From: Marsupella aquatica
Taxonomy: Eukaryota; Marchantiophyta
Direction: 5' to 3'
Assembly: GCA_973895155.1 (NCBI GenBank)
Contig: OZ316894.1
Coordinates: 4,340,001 to 4,404,000, forward strand
DNA: 64,000 bases
Shown here: positions 1 through 12,444 of the stretch, one piece after another
Position numbering within the stretch: position 1 is the first letter of the stretch
Layout: every line of letters begins with the position of its first letter
Notes under the pieces: generated by a model
What the model was told of the DNA's origin: nothing
Seen by the model: the letters and a program-made list of their open reading frames with translations, nothing else
Databases searched by the model: none
Position numbers and translations under genes: made by a program

Positions 1-54
1 GGGGCTTAAAGGTTTAGGGTTTAGGGTTTAAGGGTTTAGGGTTTAGGGTTTAAC
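1..54. repeat. Interstitial telomere-like block, copy 1
   Basis: The block opens with GGGGCTTAAAGG and continues as TTTAGGG-type repeats with one variant unit, ending in TTTAAC. It recurs at 2757-2817 with one extra TTTAGGG unit. TTTAGGG is the usual plant telomere unit. The two copies lie just outside the LINE and its target duplication, so they were probably tandem neighbours about 150 bp apart before the LINE inserted. Confidence 0.85.
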
Positions 55-68
55 TTACTACTATGGCC

Positions 69-81
69 TCAGTCTCCCATT
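69..81. repeat. LINE target-site duplication, left copy
   Basis: TCAGTCTCCCATT here is identical to 2673-2685. It directly abuts the A/T-rich tail of the LINE, as expected for target-primed reverse transcription of an element lying on the minus strand. Confidence 0.8.
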
Positions 82-190
82 ATTTTTTTAATTTTATTTT
101 AAATCCAAATTTTACTGCGCGTGAACCCCACGGATGGGGAAACAAGCAGGCCCAGGGGCATCATAAAGCCCATGAAGGGGTGAAAAAGTA

Positions 191-364
191 CATAGAGGTT
201 CCCATTCAGAACTAGAAAAGAGCCATAGCTCAAAGCAGCGTGGGTAGAAGCGAGTAAAGCTAAACTGAAAGGAAGGACATAGAGGTTCCCATTCAGAACC
301 AGGAAAGAGCCACAGCTTAAAGCAGCGTGGGTAGAAGCGAGTAAAGCTAAACTGAAAGGAAGGA
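191..364. repeat. 87-bp tandem duplication in the LINE 3' region
   Basis: Two near-identical 87-bp units (191-277 and 278-364) both begin CATAGAGGTTCCCATTCAGA and differ at a few positions. They lie downstream of the LINE reading frame, so they do not affect the protein. Open frames across them on the minus strand are a by-product of the duplication. Confidence 0.85.
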
Positions 365-530
365 GAGATGCAGGTCCTTTCCATGTAAAGACCGATATAC
401 TAATAAAGTCAGCAGCATCCACTTATAGAACAAACTAAGATAGCATCCCTCAGCACCAAAAAAAAACAGCGTGCAACACACTGCTAATGCACAGAGCGCC
501 CGTGCTCAGAAAGCTAATGTGACCCTGACA

Positions 531-2672
531 TCATTCCTCAGAATCCTGGTCCTTTCCCCTTCTAACAGGAACTTTTCCCCTGCATGACAACAGCAATTTG
601 AGCAGACCACGATCCCGGCCGATGATTAGTCCATTCATCCATTCCCCGGCCACACTCCAGCAGTATCTAGCATATCTGGAGTGACAGAAAAGATGAGGTA
701 ATGTTTCGACCTCCCCAAAGCATAGCACACAGAATCCGTCAGATTTCTTAATCCGAAGTGCCCTAGAACCAGAGAAGAGTCCCTGTGCAAGGATTCTCCA
801 AATGAAGGTCTTCGCCCGGGAAGAGAGATCAGAGGTCCACAATACCATCCAAATCGCACTCCATTCCAACTCAGACAGTGATTCATCCCAGATTCTATTG
901 AGTCGAATGAAATTGGAGCCCTTAGTTCTCAGTAACTCATAAACCCTGTGATTAGGTAATCCAAAGGCTCTAGGTTTTGAATCCGAATCCAACCATCTCC
1001 AAAGACCAGCCGGGGAGTCAGTAATGTTTACACCGTAAGTAGTTCCCTGTATAAATTGAAAGAGCCTAAGACAACTATCTTTGTCGGACTCAACTATATT
1101 CCTCAAACGCTGCATTCGTTGTGTTAGATCCTTCCATGCACAGTCAGTCGTAGACCAGAAATCTTTCACCTTGCGTACTCCCAATTTACCACATATCTTC
1201 ACCATCTCTCCTCTACCTTCCTCTGGTAAGTTATAGAAAGAGTGCAAGCATCTCAGGAGATCATCCACACTCCAGTGCCCTGGGATGGTACCATTTCCAG
1301 GGCAGAAGATCAAATTTTCCCTCACCTGTTCCCACGCCGTCCAGATCCGTCCAGTGTATAGGAGATTGCCAAAGGATCGGGGTGAACACAGAAGTAGTTT
1401 ATCCTTCATTGAGTACTTATTTCTATGAACCACCCTGAAATTCCTCCAGGATGTTAGCTTCAAATTTTCGGCAAACATCAGTGCCCATTCCGACTCAGGA
1501 TGATCAATCGCTCCAGTGAACCATTTACTTAAGAGAGCAGCAGAATGGCATCTAAATTCCTTAAGGCCCAGGCCACCGTCAACCTTGGGCCTAGATAGTC
1601 TCTCCCAAGCCACAAGTGGGATCTTCTTACCTCCTAGTCTGTTGGCCCCCCACAGAAAAACCCTGCTCAAAGCTGTCAATTTTTTAGCCAATGCAGCAGG
1701 AGATCTAAGGAACATCATATGATATACAGGTATAGCTTGAAGTACATGTTTGACTAACATGACCCGACCAGTGAAAGAAAGGAGACGGTTAGACCAAGAT
1801 GATAATCTGGCACCAATTTGATCGAGGCAAAAACCATGCAAGTTAGCCTCCGATATCCCAGATCCAAAAGGTGCACCCAAATACTTTTGTATCTCGCCTT
1901 CACCGCTAATTAGACAGCCCAATCCAATTAGCCAACTAGGGATTTCCTCAACCGCGAGTGGCACCACCACAGATTTCTTCAAGTTTAACCTGGCACCTGT
2001 CGCACATTCATAACAACTAATAGCCTCCTGAGCCTGTTCGAAGACAACCATAGTGGCAGGGATGAAAAGACCCAGATCGTCCGCAAAGAGTTTGAAGCTG
2101 ATATTCAGAGATGGAGAGATCTGCAATCCCTGAAGTCTGCCAGCAGCAATTTCATACCTACAGAAATCCATCAGTGGCTGTGTAGATATAGCAAAAAGCA
2201 GGGGGGAAAGTGGACATCCCTACCGAACCCCATGACTCATCAAGATGTCCTGAGTCCAGAGTCCATTCACAAGTGCCTTGGAACTAGCATTACTAATAAG
2301 TGATTGAACTAAAAAAATAAAGTGAGAACCAATGCCAAGTAGGTGCATGGTTTCCCATATATAAGAGTGGTCTACTCTATCAAAAGCTTTCTTGAAGTCT
2401 AATTTCATGAATAGAGAGGGAGTTTTAGTATAGTTTATCCAGTCATTGACAAGCCAGGATAGGGATATATTTTCCAGTATGTGACGACCCGGTATAAATC
2501 CAGTCTGCTGAGGACTGATGATCCGTGGCAAAAGGATCTTCAGTCGTCGAGCCAACAGCTTGGCGATCAGTTTGTATGTGATCGTCAGCATGCTTAGCGC
2601 CCTCCAGTCTCCTAGATGCCGCTTGTCAGTCTTCTTGGGGATGAATCGAATCACTCCATCCTTTGTCTCCCA
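531..2672 (-). pseudogene. LINE ORF2 fragment: reverse transcriptase plus zf-RVT-like domain
   Basis: The frame reads through the reverse transcriptase core: a FIPKK start block, an AFDRVDH block, an HGVR-stop-GCPLSP block and the FADD catalytic box near 2080. It ends in a cysteine/histidine-rich zf-RVT-like region (CVLC, then HLFCH) near 600-760. In L1 elements the protein copies element RNA at nicked target DNA. One in-frame TAG at 2217-2219 replaces the glutamine usually found in HGVRQGCPLSP, consistent with a CAG-to-TAG change. The endonuclease is missing. Apart from that stop the frame stays open for about 700 codons, so the insertion is fairly young. Assignment to the plant L1 group rests on the zf-RVT-like tail. 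Confidence 0.85.
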
Positions 2673-2685
2673 TCAGTCTCCCATT
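2673..2685. repeat. LINE target-site duplication, right copy
   Basis: TCAGTCTCCCATT is identical to 69-81 and marks the truncated 5' end of the LINE. Confidence 0.8.
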
Positions 2686-2756
2686 CTTTGTGCAACCATT
2701 ATGTATTTGACCTGAAGTCACCTTAGAATTGATTAACTGATGTTACCTTTGGCTTA

Positions 2757-2817
2757 GGGGCTTAAAGGTTTAGGGTTTAGGGTTTAAGGGTTTAGGGTTT
2801 AGGGTTTAGGGTTTAAC
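2757..2817. repeat. Interstitial telomere-like block, copy 2
   Basis: Same block as 1-54 (GGGGCTTAAAGG, then TTTAGGG units, ending TTTAAC) with one additional TTTAGGG unit. Shorter TTTAGGG doublets also occur near 3547 and, on the other strand, near 3672. Confidence 0.85.
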
Positions 2818-5800
2818 ATATAAATAAGGAGGCACTTTAAACCAACTCAGTTATTCTGCTTGATCGAGTTTTCACAATGTTTATTTGATGCTACTAGGGT
2901 ATGTCAGTATTCAAAGGCGCATCAAGAGAGTTTTTTGGCCATAATTTGTTGTTTAAGGTCTTTAGGGGTGAAACTTTTTATGCTGCAAGTTGCTGTTGCT
3001 TGAGCTTTGCTTGAGATTTACCCACTAATTAGTTTCCTCTTTTGTTAGCATTGGTTTAGTAAGGGGTAACCGCTAATTATTGAATTTTGGTGTGGTTAGC
3101 CAGGGGTACTAGAAACCAACCAAACTTTAAGTTAGTGAGTTATTATCTTGAGTTTTCAGATTGTCTTAACTAGTAGGGGACAGGCGGTTGGATTTTTGGC
3201 ATCTAGTTAGATACCCCTGCTTGACCCTCTTATCTCTAGTCTTTTTGGCTTTTTGGCCTTTTCTTGTTCTCCCTTGATTGGGTTTTTGGCCCGTGAGATC
3301 TTGTCTCCCACTTGGACGCCTTCTACTGCTTGGCAATAAGTTTGATATATTTTTTCTGGTGCTATTAGGGTACGTTAGTATCCAAAGTGTCTCAGCCCTT
3401 GAAGGACACTATTTAAGCCTTGTCTTGATAATTTCATTGATGGTCTCTTTTCTACACACATACATTGTCTACCCGATTGTGTAGAATGATACTAGTTACA
3501 TTAATTGTAATATTGAGGAATATTGTTTCCCGTATTGTTTGCTTAAGGAGTTTAGGGTTTAGGGATTCAATTTAAATACACATTAAGAAGTTAGCTCCAA
3601 GGGAGTTTGGGCCATACCTCCATCTCCTTGTGGATGCATGGGGATGTGGAAAGCAAGGACATAGCATAAGTCTAAACCCTAAACATACCCTAAGACCTTT
3701 TGATGGCTTTTATTAAAGCTGTTGCTACATATCATCAAACTGGTAGAAAACAATATATTAAAGGGGCCTTTCAGTCATTGAACCTTATCATATTGCTCTG
3801 ACCAGAAGCTTCCATCACCAGATTTTTCCAAAATTTTGAACACTTTAATAAAGATATTTGTAAAGTAAGTAGGTCCTGAGTTCCACCCTAAATTTAATCT
3901 AACTCAAGATCAGACGTGCTAATTTTCCATTAGTCATGAAGTACATCGATCCTAGTACTCTGGTTGCCCTTTGCGCCACTTGATCATGTTGCTAATGCAA
4001 TGTACTACAACTAGATGCTTCTTGCACATTACTCTAGTTACCCTCCTTGCCAATCTATTGTGTTGCCACAGCTGCATTGTGCTCCACTCAAACTCAGCTG
4101 GTTGCCCTCGTTGCCAACCAAACGTGTTGCTCCCGCAGTGTGCTCCTTGCAATTCACTCTGGTTGCATTGTCTGGTGGCTTGCCAATTGTTTGTGTTGCA
4201 CTATGTGTCATCCAAAATTGTTGCCCTCTCCATTTTGTTTCAACTAAGGATTTTGGGGGCAGCAAGATGGCAAATGGAGATTCAGATGATCAATGCAATC
4301 AATTTTTTGGGAAGCCTGCCTATGGAGGAAATGCTCCCTCCACTGGTGCATGACCCATGCAAGGCACAACCAGGCCAATGATGATTTGTGTGCTCAAACA
4401 CTAGTCATATCAAATTTTACCCATTGTTTTGTAATTTATGCCACTATTGACCTTGGCTACATTGTGCTGGTTGTCTAAGATTTTTGGGGTACCCTTGTAC
4501 ATCAATTTGGTCCCAATTAGAGGTAACAAGCCTTGGAGATTGCACAACAAACTAGCCTTGTCATCCATTGCCATGAGAATGACATTTGGAAGTATCTTCA
4601 GACATGCGTGTGTCATTTCCACTAGGTGCAGCAACTCAAACTTACTCTAGTGTTAATGGATGCCACTGCACTTGACACTCCACCAACTACTTCCAGATGA
4701 GTGGAAAGTCTCACAAGTGCACATATGACTCAAGGGATGTAGTTGTTGAATCAGCTAGAGATGCTACCACACCAAAGAGCTTGGAATTTGGAAGCTTGTA
4801 ACTATGGTTTTGGAGTGATTTGCATAAAGATGGTCCCACTGCCTAACACCTTGTTACTCATTGTCTGGTGAGAGTCTGGTGAGTGTGTAATGTTTTATAC
4901 TAGGGACCCTTACTTCTATACCAATGTTTCACTTAAGGCAACTTAGTATGGGAGATTGAACCACAAACTAGGTTTGCAAGCCATTGCCATGAGAATGACA
5001 TTTGGAAGTTTGTATGGTCTTTGAGTGATTTGCATATTAAGTTGGCCCTAGCACCCAACACCTTGGTAACTCAAACACTAGTGTTAGCATATTTTGATAG
5101 ATTCTTTTGTAATTGAGGTCCATCAAGTGATCCTTGCCATTGCCTGGTGATTGTGTAAGGTTGTATGGGGCCGGACCCTTCTATATATAGCAATCTTTCA
5201 CTTAAATAGGGCAACAAGTCTAGGAGATCGCACAAAAAACCAACTTTCAAGCCATTGCCATGAGAATGATTTTTGAAAGTAGTTATGTGGGTTTGTCGTT
5301 TTGGTTGCATGGAACAACTCAAAATCTTGTGCTTAGAGACACATGCGATTGCATTTTCCACTCCAAGAGCCACTTCCAAACAAGTGCTACAACACACAAG
5401 TGTATATATATCACTAGCTCAAGGGATGCAGTTGTTTAATAACCGATTGAAAATGCTACCATTAATACCAAAAGAGCTTGGCATTTGGAAGTTTGTATCA
5501 TGGTCTTGAATTGAGTCATTTGCATAAAGTGATCCTAGTACCCAACACTTTGGGTGCTAAAACACTAGTCATAGCATATTTTGACCAAATGTCATTCTTA
5601 TGGTATTGGATGGCAAGGCTAGTTTGTTTTGCACTCTCCCAAGCTTGTTCTCCATAAATACGTGAGACATTGGTATAGAAAGGTACCCCAACAATGTTAG
5701 ACAACCAGCACACTGTAGCTAGGGTCAAGTGCTACAATTACAAAACAGTGCATAGTGTCAAGTACCTCCATCGATCTATGTGTCATTTCCACTAGGTGGA

Positions 5801-7930
5801 GAAACTCAAACTCTAGTGCTAACATATGTCAGTGCACTTGCCACTCCAACAACCACTTCCAAATGGGGTCATTGTAGCGTGCGAGGAAACAGTAAAAAAA
5901 TTCCTTGCACGGGCACATTTTCTCCTTGCAATATGCAAAATCTGTCATGAAAATTGCCTTGCTAGCATGAAGTGACTCTCACTAGCCTAATTTAACTATT
6001 TGTTTTTAAACATAAACATCACTGTCTCATTGGATTTACCACTTGTTTGCTGTTTGCTATTTGCTGTCACAGTGGTTATACCCTAAAAACAACATCATGA
6101 GAACGGGCAAGGACTAACGGTCCAAACTTAAGCAATCCCAGGAGCACATTCCCAGACAGAATCCAAAGCACCCTACAATCTCCCGCTTGCCACCATCCCC
6201 CATATCTCACTTGGACCTTTGGCCACCTCTCCATTCCTCCCATTTTGGTCATTGTTTTCCCCTTCTCTTCTCCACGGGACTCCAAGTTAGAGTGCTTTTC
6301 TTCTTCTCTCTGCGGGACTGCAAGCGTTCTAGTGTTCTAGCAACGATCTCCTCTTGTCGTGGCATTGCACAATATACCTCCATGATTACATGCACAAGGG
6401 ATTTATAAGTTTGGTTCCTTGACATCTTATCCCCCGGATGTTACTTTCCTCTATGCACTAGTTCAAGGTATCTCAGTTCTTTTCGTCTTCTCTAAGTTTT
6501 GGCCCACTATTTGTTCAGCTTTGAGGTGTAGAAGGTCATTCCCAAAGACCCAACATATGTTCCTTTGACGCCTTCGGAAAATGCCAGACATAAGTCAATG
6601 TTGAGTGTTTGTTACCCTAAGATTGACCCCTGTCCAAGAGCGGCCGTTGCTGGATCGGATGATGAGTTCACAATCCAGGAGATGAATAGGCTAGACCTTC
6701 AAGCGAGAAAGATGAATTTGACCTGGAGTAAATTGGTTACCATCGACTCTTACAATTTTTCTGTGTGTAAGTTTTTGGCGATCCATACTTTCCATGTAAA
6801 GAGGGACCATGTTTTGATGAAAGTGTGTGCTATTTGGTGATTTTTTTTTAATGTCAATGTGTGGAGACTCAAGTATGGAATGCATATGAGAATGATGCAT
6901 GTTTTTCCTTGTTATATTACTTTCATTACTGGACCGGAGGGCAAATTGAGAAATTTGGCCTTTGTTTTTCCCGGAATGTATTATGACTTTGACGGAAGAA
7001 ATTGCCTCGCTAACAATACTGCCTCGCTAGCAAAATCTTCTCATTGCTTGGACCATAGAAGTCCTCTTCCAAATGAGTGGTAAATTTCATAGGTGCACAT
7101 GATATGATCGACTCAATGGATGGAGTCGTTTAATCTATTGGAGATGCTACCACACCAAAAGAACTTGGCATTTGGAAGTTGGGATGGTCTTGGAGTGATT
7201 TGCATTAAGATGGTCTTAGCACCCAACACCTTGGGTGATCAAAGACTGTGGAGTCATAACCTTATTGACCCTTAATTACAATCTTGATCTAGGACTAATT
7301 TAGTCTTACTCTAAGGAGGTGCCAAAAAAACTGGATCTCAACTTTCAAAATTAAGGAATGAGTAATTATTATTCTCAACATTGGGAGATAAGAAATATAT
7401 ATAGAGAGGCAAAGATGGTTTAGGAATATGGATAGGAATGTTTAGACCTTAAGGTTGACACAAAATTGTGGGCAGAACATTGTGCAGTGCCAAGGAACAA
7501 TTAATTAAATAATAAATATTGGTACAGTACTTGGTTTGTTTTACTGTACACCTCCCTTTATTTGTAGTTCATACCTGATTATGACTTTTAAACCATTCTC
7601 TGGTGTAACCATTGTAGCAATAAATTACAAATTGATCACTATGTTTAAAACCCTAATATACTAGAAAGTTGTGTTGAAATTGAGGTTAGGTAATACCTTG
7701 GTTCTTTAGCTTACCATAGACAATATCAGTCAAGAGAAGGGACTCTTCTTTTGGTTGAAATGATATCATTTCCAAAAACTTCATTTTGATTTTAAGAAAG
7801 GGTGTAACATAGTCAAAGAACGGACATGTCAAATTTCTATGTGTCCACATATCCTTATGTAATTTGATCATGTAAAGTACAAACATAATAAAAATTGAAA
7901 TGATTACCTTAAGTAAATGATTTTCTACCT
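2818..7930. other. AT-rich non-coding DNA with diverged dispersed repeats
   Basis: I find no frame here with recognisable protein similarity; all frames are short. Between about 4560 and 7240 several phrases recur in diverged form: GCCATTGCCATGAGAATGA (near 4568, 4980 and 5255) and a block reading roughly 'GAGTGATTTGCATAAAG...CACCCAACACCTTGG' (near 4815, 5025, 5510 and 7195). This suggests an old, internally repetitive element that is no longer identifiable. A short CTACTAGGGTATGTCAGTAT-type phrase near 2893 recurs near 3361. Confidence 0.5.
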
Positions 7931-8994
7931 GTGGGGATTAGGAGCAGTCTAGGGATAGGGGACCGGTGTTTTAGGGCTGGTGTCACGTCGTAGGCTTCGG
8001 CCTTAACTCAGACTTCAGCTTAGACGGGCACATCCCTCGTAAATCTGAGGGTTCGGGCAGGAAGGGAAGCACGTAATGCACCTTATTCTCGTAAACTAGC
8101 GCTAAGTGCGCATACTGCTAAATACGGACACCTCCTAGGTATGGTTTGTGTTCCGCCGCCGGAACGTACCTTAGTCGATAGCAGGATCGACCCCGGCTTA
8201 AGGGCTTCTAAGCCTTCGTGCTGTCCGCCTTCGATCCGGATTCGATGATACAGGTCCTCAACCCGTGCTCGCAACCACTTACCCGCAGGCTGCACCCTGT
8301 GCACGTCTCGGGTAGTGCGTTCGGCCTGGCGCTGCCACCCATATACGAGAAACCCACACACATATGCGCACACATGCATACAATCTCGATTTACACGAAG
8401 GAAAATGATGGGAAAGGATTTTACTACAAAGGGAACATATGCGTACACTTAGTTGACACGACAGCCCTAGAATGCACAGGTTCAAGGCCGAGGGTGCACA
8501 CTACAACAGAGCCCGGCTCCGCACTCGCCCGGCGAGCTTAGTCCTACCCCCTCCCTTTGGTACTCTATCATTCCCAGAGGTCGGGACTCCCCGCATGTCC
8601 CGCAGATGTCCGACTCTGAAACTAAAAACCCCCCCTGCCTCTACTGAGGGGTGCACTAAATACTAAGAGCCGAGGGACGGGGTGTCCTCTCGCCGAAGAT
8701 TCACTGACTAAGGTCCTAACTAAGCTGACAGTCAGGCCGGAAAACGGCTGTGTCTTATTAGAAGATCCTAATCTACGCAGGCTGGACAGCAGGGTAGCGC
8801 TGCTGTACCTAAGGCAGGTGCCTGTCCCAAGAGCCTGACTAAGCCAATCCTAATCCTAATCTATTCCTACTCCGCCGCTAATGCCTGGCACGCTTGCCAG
8901 AGCCGCCCGAATGGGAACGGCCATCCCGCTGCCTTCGAAGCCTGTCATTGTCCACTTTGAGGAGCTGGACCTGGTCCAGCAGAGATTCGTTCTC
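7931..8994. other. Left non-coding arm of element F
   Basis: About 1 kb downstream of the minus-strand F gene without a supported gene. It is enriched in GCTTAG/CTAAGC (for example near 8016, 8206, 8535, 8716 and 8837) and holds the left copy of the subterminal inverted repeat. Confidence 0.45.
8131..8165 (+). repeat. Subterminal inverted repeat of element F, left arm
   Basis: TTCCGCCGCCGGAA, preceded by TAGGTATGGTTTG, matches in inverse orientation TTCCGGCGGCGGAA followed by CAAACATACCTA at about 16472-16500. The 14-bp core is perfect and the flanks match with few differences over about 35 bp. This ties the two arms into one structure. Confidence 0.65.
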
Positions 8995-11544
8995 TCACCT
9001 CGCCGCGTCCGTCTCCTCTGCTGCCTCCTGACATGCCTCCTCCAGCTGCTGGGCGTCGCTCGTCAGTTTACCCGCCAGCTGGTCCTGCTTCTCGGCCTCA
9101 GTTTGGAGCCGCACCATCTCGGCCTGCAGCGTGGCTATCTCCGTCGCGTCCCACTGGGCTCGCTCCTCGGCCTCCTCCAGGTCTTTCTGCCAGGTGACAG
9201 CTTGTTTCTTCAAACTGTCAATCTGGTTCTGGAGTCGTGTAATCTCGGCCTCGTTCCCAGCTTTGGCCTGTTCGGCTAGGGCGGTAAGAGCGTACGCCTT
9301 TGCTAACAACTCATCGGCGGCTGCAACCTTGGGTCGTAGTTGCAGAAGCTCAGCCTCTTGAGCCACCACTTCATTCTTTAGGTACACGGACTCCACCCGG
9401 TACCGCTCTATCCTTTGAAGGGCCTCCGACTGGGCCCGACCTGCCTTTACGGCGGCAACCAACTCCTGATTGAAGAAACAGGCTACCTTCCGGGCCATGA
9501 ACTCCCCGGTATCCCGGGCAATTTGATGAGAGAAATCTCCCAGAAGCCCGTTCAGAAACATACCCTATACGAAGAGTTCCGGGTGGTCCAAGTTGTGCCT
9601 GTCCGGATTTGGGCACGGGCAGACATCAACACGCGCAGGGGCCGGGGCAGTCATGTCCAGCCCTGGGGACATAACGTTGGAAGGGGCTGGAGTGTCCTCC
9701 TGCAGCGATGTCCGGTTCTCCGGAATTGCCACCGGCGGGTCCTTGGGAGACCCGGGTTCGGGTAAGACCTCTGCCATACCAACTTCTGTACTTAGCCCGG
9801 CTAGTTGGGTCGCATCAATGGTTGCGACGACCGACCCCTCCGGCGCCTCCTCGGTTACGATTACAGCTATTTGTGGAGGTGGGGTGGGTGAAGCTGGCGT
9901 GTCCACTGGACTTCGGGCCTCGGGTTGGGGCCGTCTCTCCAATGCCGGAAAAACCCACCTAGCTGGGACCAGCTTTGTAACATTGATGCGGGGAAGGGTT
10001 CGTAGATCAAACCGGGCGTACCACTCAAGAATGATTTCGATGTGGCTAGCAAAATACGCCTTCCCGCCAATGTACAGCGTCTTCCTTTGCCGCTCCATCT
10101 CTTCATGGAATTTCTTAGCGAAGTACGACGCCCATTTCCTAGGTCGATAGTTCTCGACCTGGATAACCTGGGCGGCGGAGATCTCCCCCCGGGGTTCCAT
10201 CATGTGGAGAGCGTACCTCTGGAACTCCAGCCGCTCAGCTATCTCGGGCATGAGGCAGGTCCTCATCACGAACCCATTGTCTACTGATCCCTCTGAGGGA
10301 AAACTTGAAGATTGGTACTTGGCCCCCTTGCCCCCGGGAGCCCGTGATTCGACTCGATGGTCACCTTCGGGTAACCCGAAGATCATCTTGAGCCGTTCTT
10401 CTGTGAGGGACATATTCCTTCCCCGCAGCCGAGTCTGTTGATGTACGTCGTCATAATTCTTGACGAATTCTGTCATGTCCTCCCCGTAGTACCTGCAAGT
10501 GTTCCAGGGGAGAGAGGTGAGGTGCTCAAATCCCTGAGTCTTTAGGTACACCGCATGCTTGGGATGGAGGATGTTGCTATGAACGTTTTCCCCCATGCGA
10601 TGCATCGTCACCTTGGCTACGGCTACCGTGGCCAACGGTAACCCGGATGCAGTGGCGGATTCCTTCCTCTTCTTTCTCCGTGACTGACTCGGGGAAGGTG
10701 ATACTTCCCCATCCTCCCGATCGGGCCTGGGGAGTGCCACTGCGGTTGGTAACCGGCCCGGGGCGGCCACGGTCACTATGTTGTCTGCTGGGGCCGCTCC
10801 TGGGGTCAGAGTAGGGGGTGGGGACGATATAGTGTCGGCCCCCCGAGCACTTGTTCCTCTGGGCCGCCTGGTCAAGGGTGGGGTAGCCTCGTCATCATCG
10901 CTAAGATCCACAGCGTTGATGACGGAGCGTACCTGTGCTGGCTGGGTGATAGGTGGTGGGGTTTGGCTAGGCTGCGGCTGAGGCTGAGGCTGAGGCTGAG
11001 GCTGAAGCTGAGGTTGAGGCTGGGGTTGCATGGGCACGGGTACGGGTACGGGTACGGGTCCGGCTGAGTTGGTCATGTTGGTTGATGGTCGAGTTCCCAT
11101 GAAGCTCTGCAGGTGCTGGTAGAAGTTCTCCGAAGCGAGTGCGGACGCCCCTGTCGAACGGTTGGTACTGGACTCGCCGTTAATGACAGCCCAAACCTGG
11201 GCAGGGATGTGGTCGAAGTGATGTCGCTGCAGGTCGATTGTACCCGGGATTTTGAAGACCTCATCCGGAAGCCGAAGCAATGCTTCCCAGAACCCGATAT
11301 ATTTGTCTCCGTTGAAGAAGTACCCAGATACCTCAGCTGGTTGGTAAAGCTCGCTCTGAGACGGGTAGTCAAAGTTAAGGACGTAGTGGTGTCGTCTTGC
11401 TAGGCGGATGGCTCTCTCGTATTTGCGTTCGATCTCGTATCGGCGCGGGTTGGCGTGTTTCAATGAATCGGCCAAGTGCCTTCCGGTAGATAGGAACTGC
11501 ATCCAGAATCGAATGGCCGAGCTGGAGAGGATCGTGTGCGACAT
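8995..11544 (-). pseudogene. F1: FGLP-domain and coiled-coil transposon protein, one in-frame stop
   Basis: About 850 codons starting at the ATG at 11542-11544. An N-terminal helical region (residues 1-140) is followed by a P/Q/V low-complexity tract (about 170-205), a basic RRKKRKE cluster that could be a nuclear signal (about 300), and a globular region with an RGRN...IFGLPEG signature near residue 390. A single TAG at 9562-9564 separates this from a C-terminal coiled coil of about 188 residues (8995-9561). The gene at 12445-15826 has the same order of parts, which shows the stop lies inside one original protein. The FGLP region resembles the domain annotated 'putative plant transposon protein' (my family assignment, moderate confidence). 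The biochemical role is unknown. Confidence 0.6.
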
Positions 11545-12444
11545 TCAGAGGAGATAGTAGTGGCGACCTAGAGAGAACGAGAGAGCTGGGGTCGAAGCTG
11601 GCGCGCGGACTGATGGACTGGTGCACTACAAAGGGTTGGCTCCCCTTTTATACTTTGAGGGCTTGTCGATCCCCGACGTCTCCTCGACGCCCATAGGTTG
11701 AACCGCTCACGCTTGTGGTGTACCGGCCACTCCGCCGGTCTGAGTCAGCGTGCGTCAGTGGCCGCTTCCTTAAGTTCGTTATACGGACCCGAGGGAGGGG
11801 CCCCTCCACGCTCGTAATCCGGGTGTGCGAATAGCGACCCGCCGCCAGCCCGAACCTGAAGTCCCCCTTATTGCCTAATGATGTCCTACCCCTAATGATT
11901 ACCTAAATACTGTCGTTATGCTAATAATAGCGGCCTAAGACCCACCTAACGTGCGTGCCGAGCGCAGTTAGACTGAATCACTCATTAACCGCCGTACCGG
12001 CGGCATCATAGCTGGACTTTTTTACTCCCTCCAAATTGACCCTGTGGCCGCCTGGTCAGTACTGTCCTTGTGATGCCTAGCCAGGAATCACTCGGCCAGT
12101 TAAGTGGGTAAAGCAGGAGTGCACCCTAGAAACACCTTAGTATAGGGACAAAACAAGGACAATATAAACAATTAGGGGTGACTATGGAACCCGGGCCGAG
12201 GCCGGAGGTAAGGACGCTGGGGGTGAAAACAAGATTAGGGTTAGGGCGCGCTAAGCGTCGGCGGCTAGGAAGGATCAACGGGAGGAAGGACTGGAAGAGG
12301 AGAGGGGTAAGGAGCGCTTGCAGGGAATGGTGGCTCATTTGCGAGCACGAACTAGGCAGACAACTACGGGAGGCCAACTACTGTTAGCTGCTTAGGCAAG
12401 CACTCGGGGAGAGAGTAGATACCGACGATCGACCTAAGGAGGGT
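11545..12444. promoter_or_regulatory. Divergent promoter region between F1 and F2
   Basis: About 900 bp between the starts of two outward-facing paralogues, so it should carry both promoters. A TATA box for F1 is visible. Further CTAAGC/GCTTAG words occur near 12245 and 12389. A CACTACAAAGGG string at 11624 resembles CACTA termini but has no partner I can find. Confidence 0.5.
11646..11652 (-). promoter_or_regulatory. TATA box of F1
   Basis: On the minus strand this reads TATAAAA followed by GGGG, about 100 bp upstream of the F1 start codon at 11544. The spacing suits a plant TATA box with a short leader. Confidence 0.5.

Larger units (their letters stand above)
82..2672 (-). mobile_element. 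5'-truncated L1-type LINE
   Basis: This non-LTR retrotransposon lies on the minus strand between perfect 13-bp target duplications. Its 3' end is at low coordinates, with a T-rich run (an A-rich tail on the coding strand) at 82-105. The body encodes the C-terminal half of a plant L1 ORF2. The 5' end stops inside the reverse transcriptase at 2672, so the endonuclease and ORF1 are missing, which is typical 5' truncation. A 3' untranslated region of about 450 bp holds an 87-bp tandem duplication. Confidence 0.85.

Noticed and set aside
3971-4381. 136-codon cysteine-rich plus-strand frame
   Set aside because: Overlapping frames of similar length exist in several phases on both strands here, the sequence is repetitive, and no cysteine pattern of a known family appears.
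9593-10150. 185-codon plus-strand frame opposite F1
   Set aside because: Lies inside the F1 coding region on the other strand in GC-rich DNA; F1 is supported by homology to F2.
11624-11635. CACTACAAAGGG as an internal CACTA terminus
   Set aside because: No matching TTGTAGTG partner or repeated subterminal word beside it, and it lies in the F1 promoter leader.
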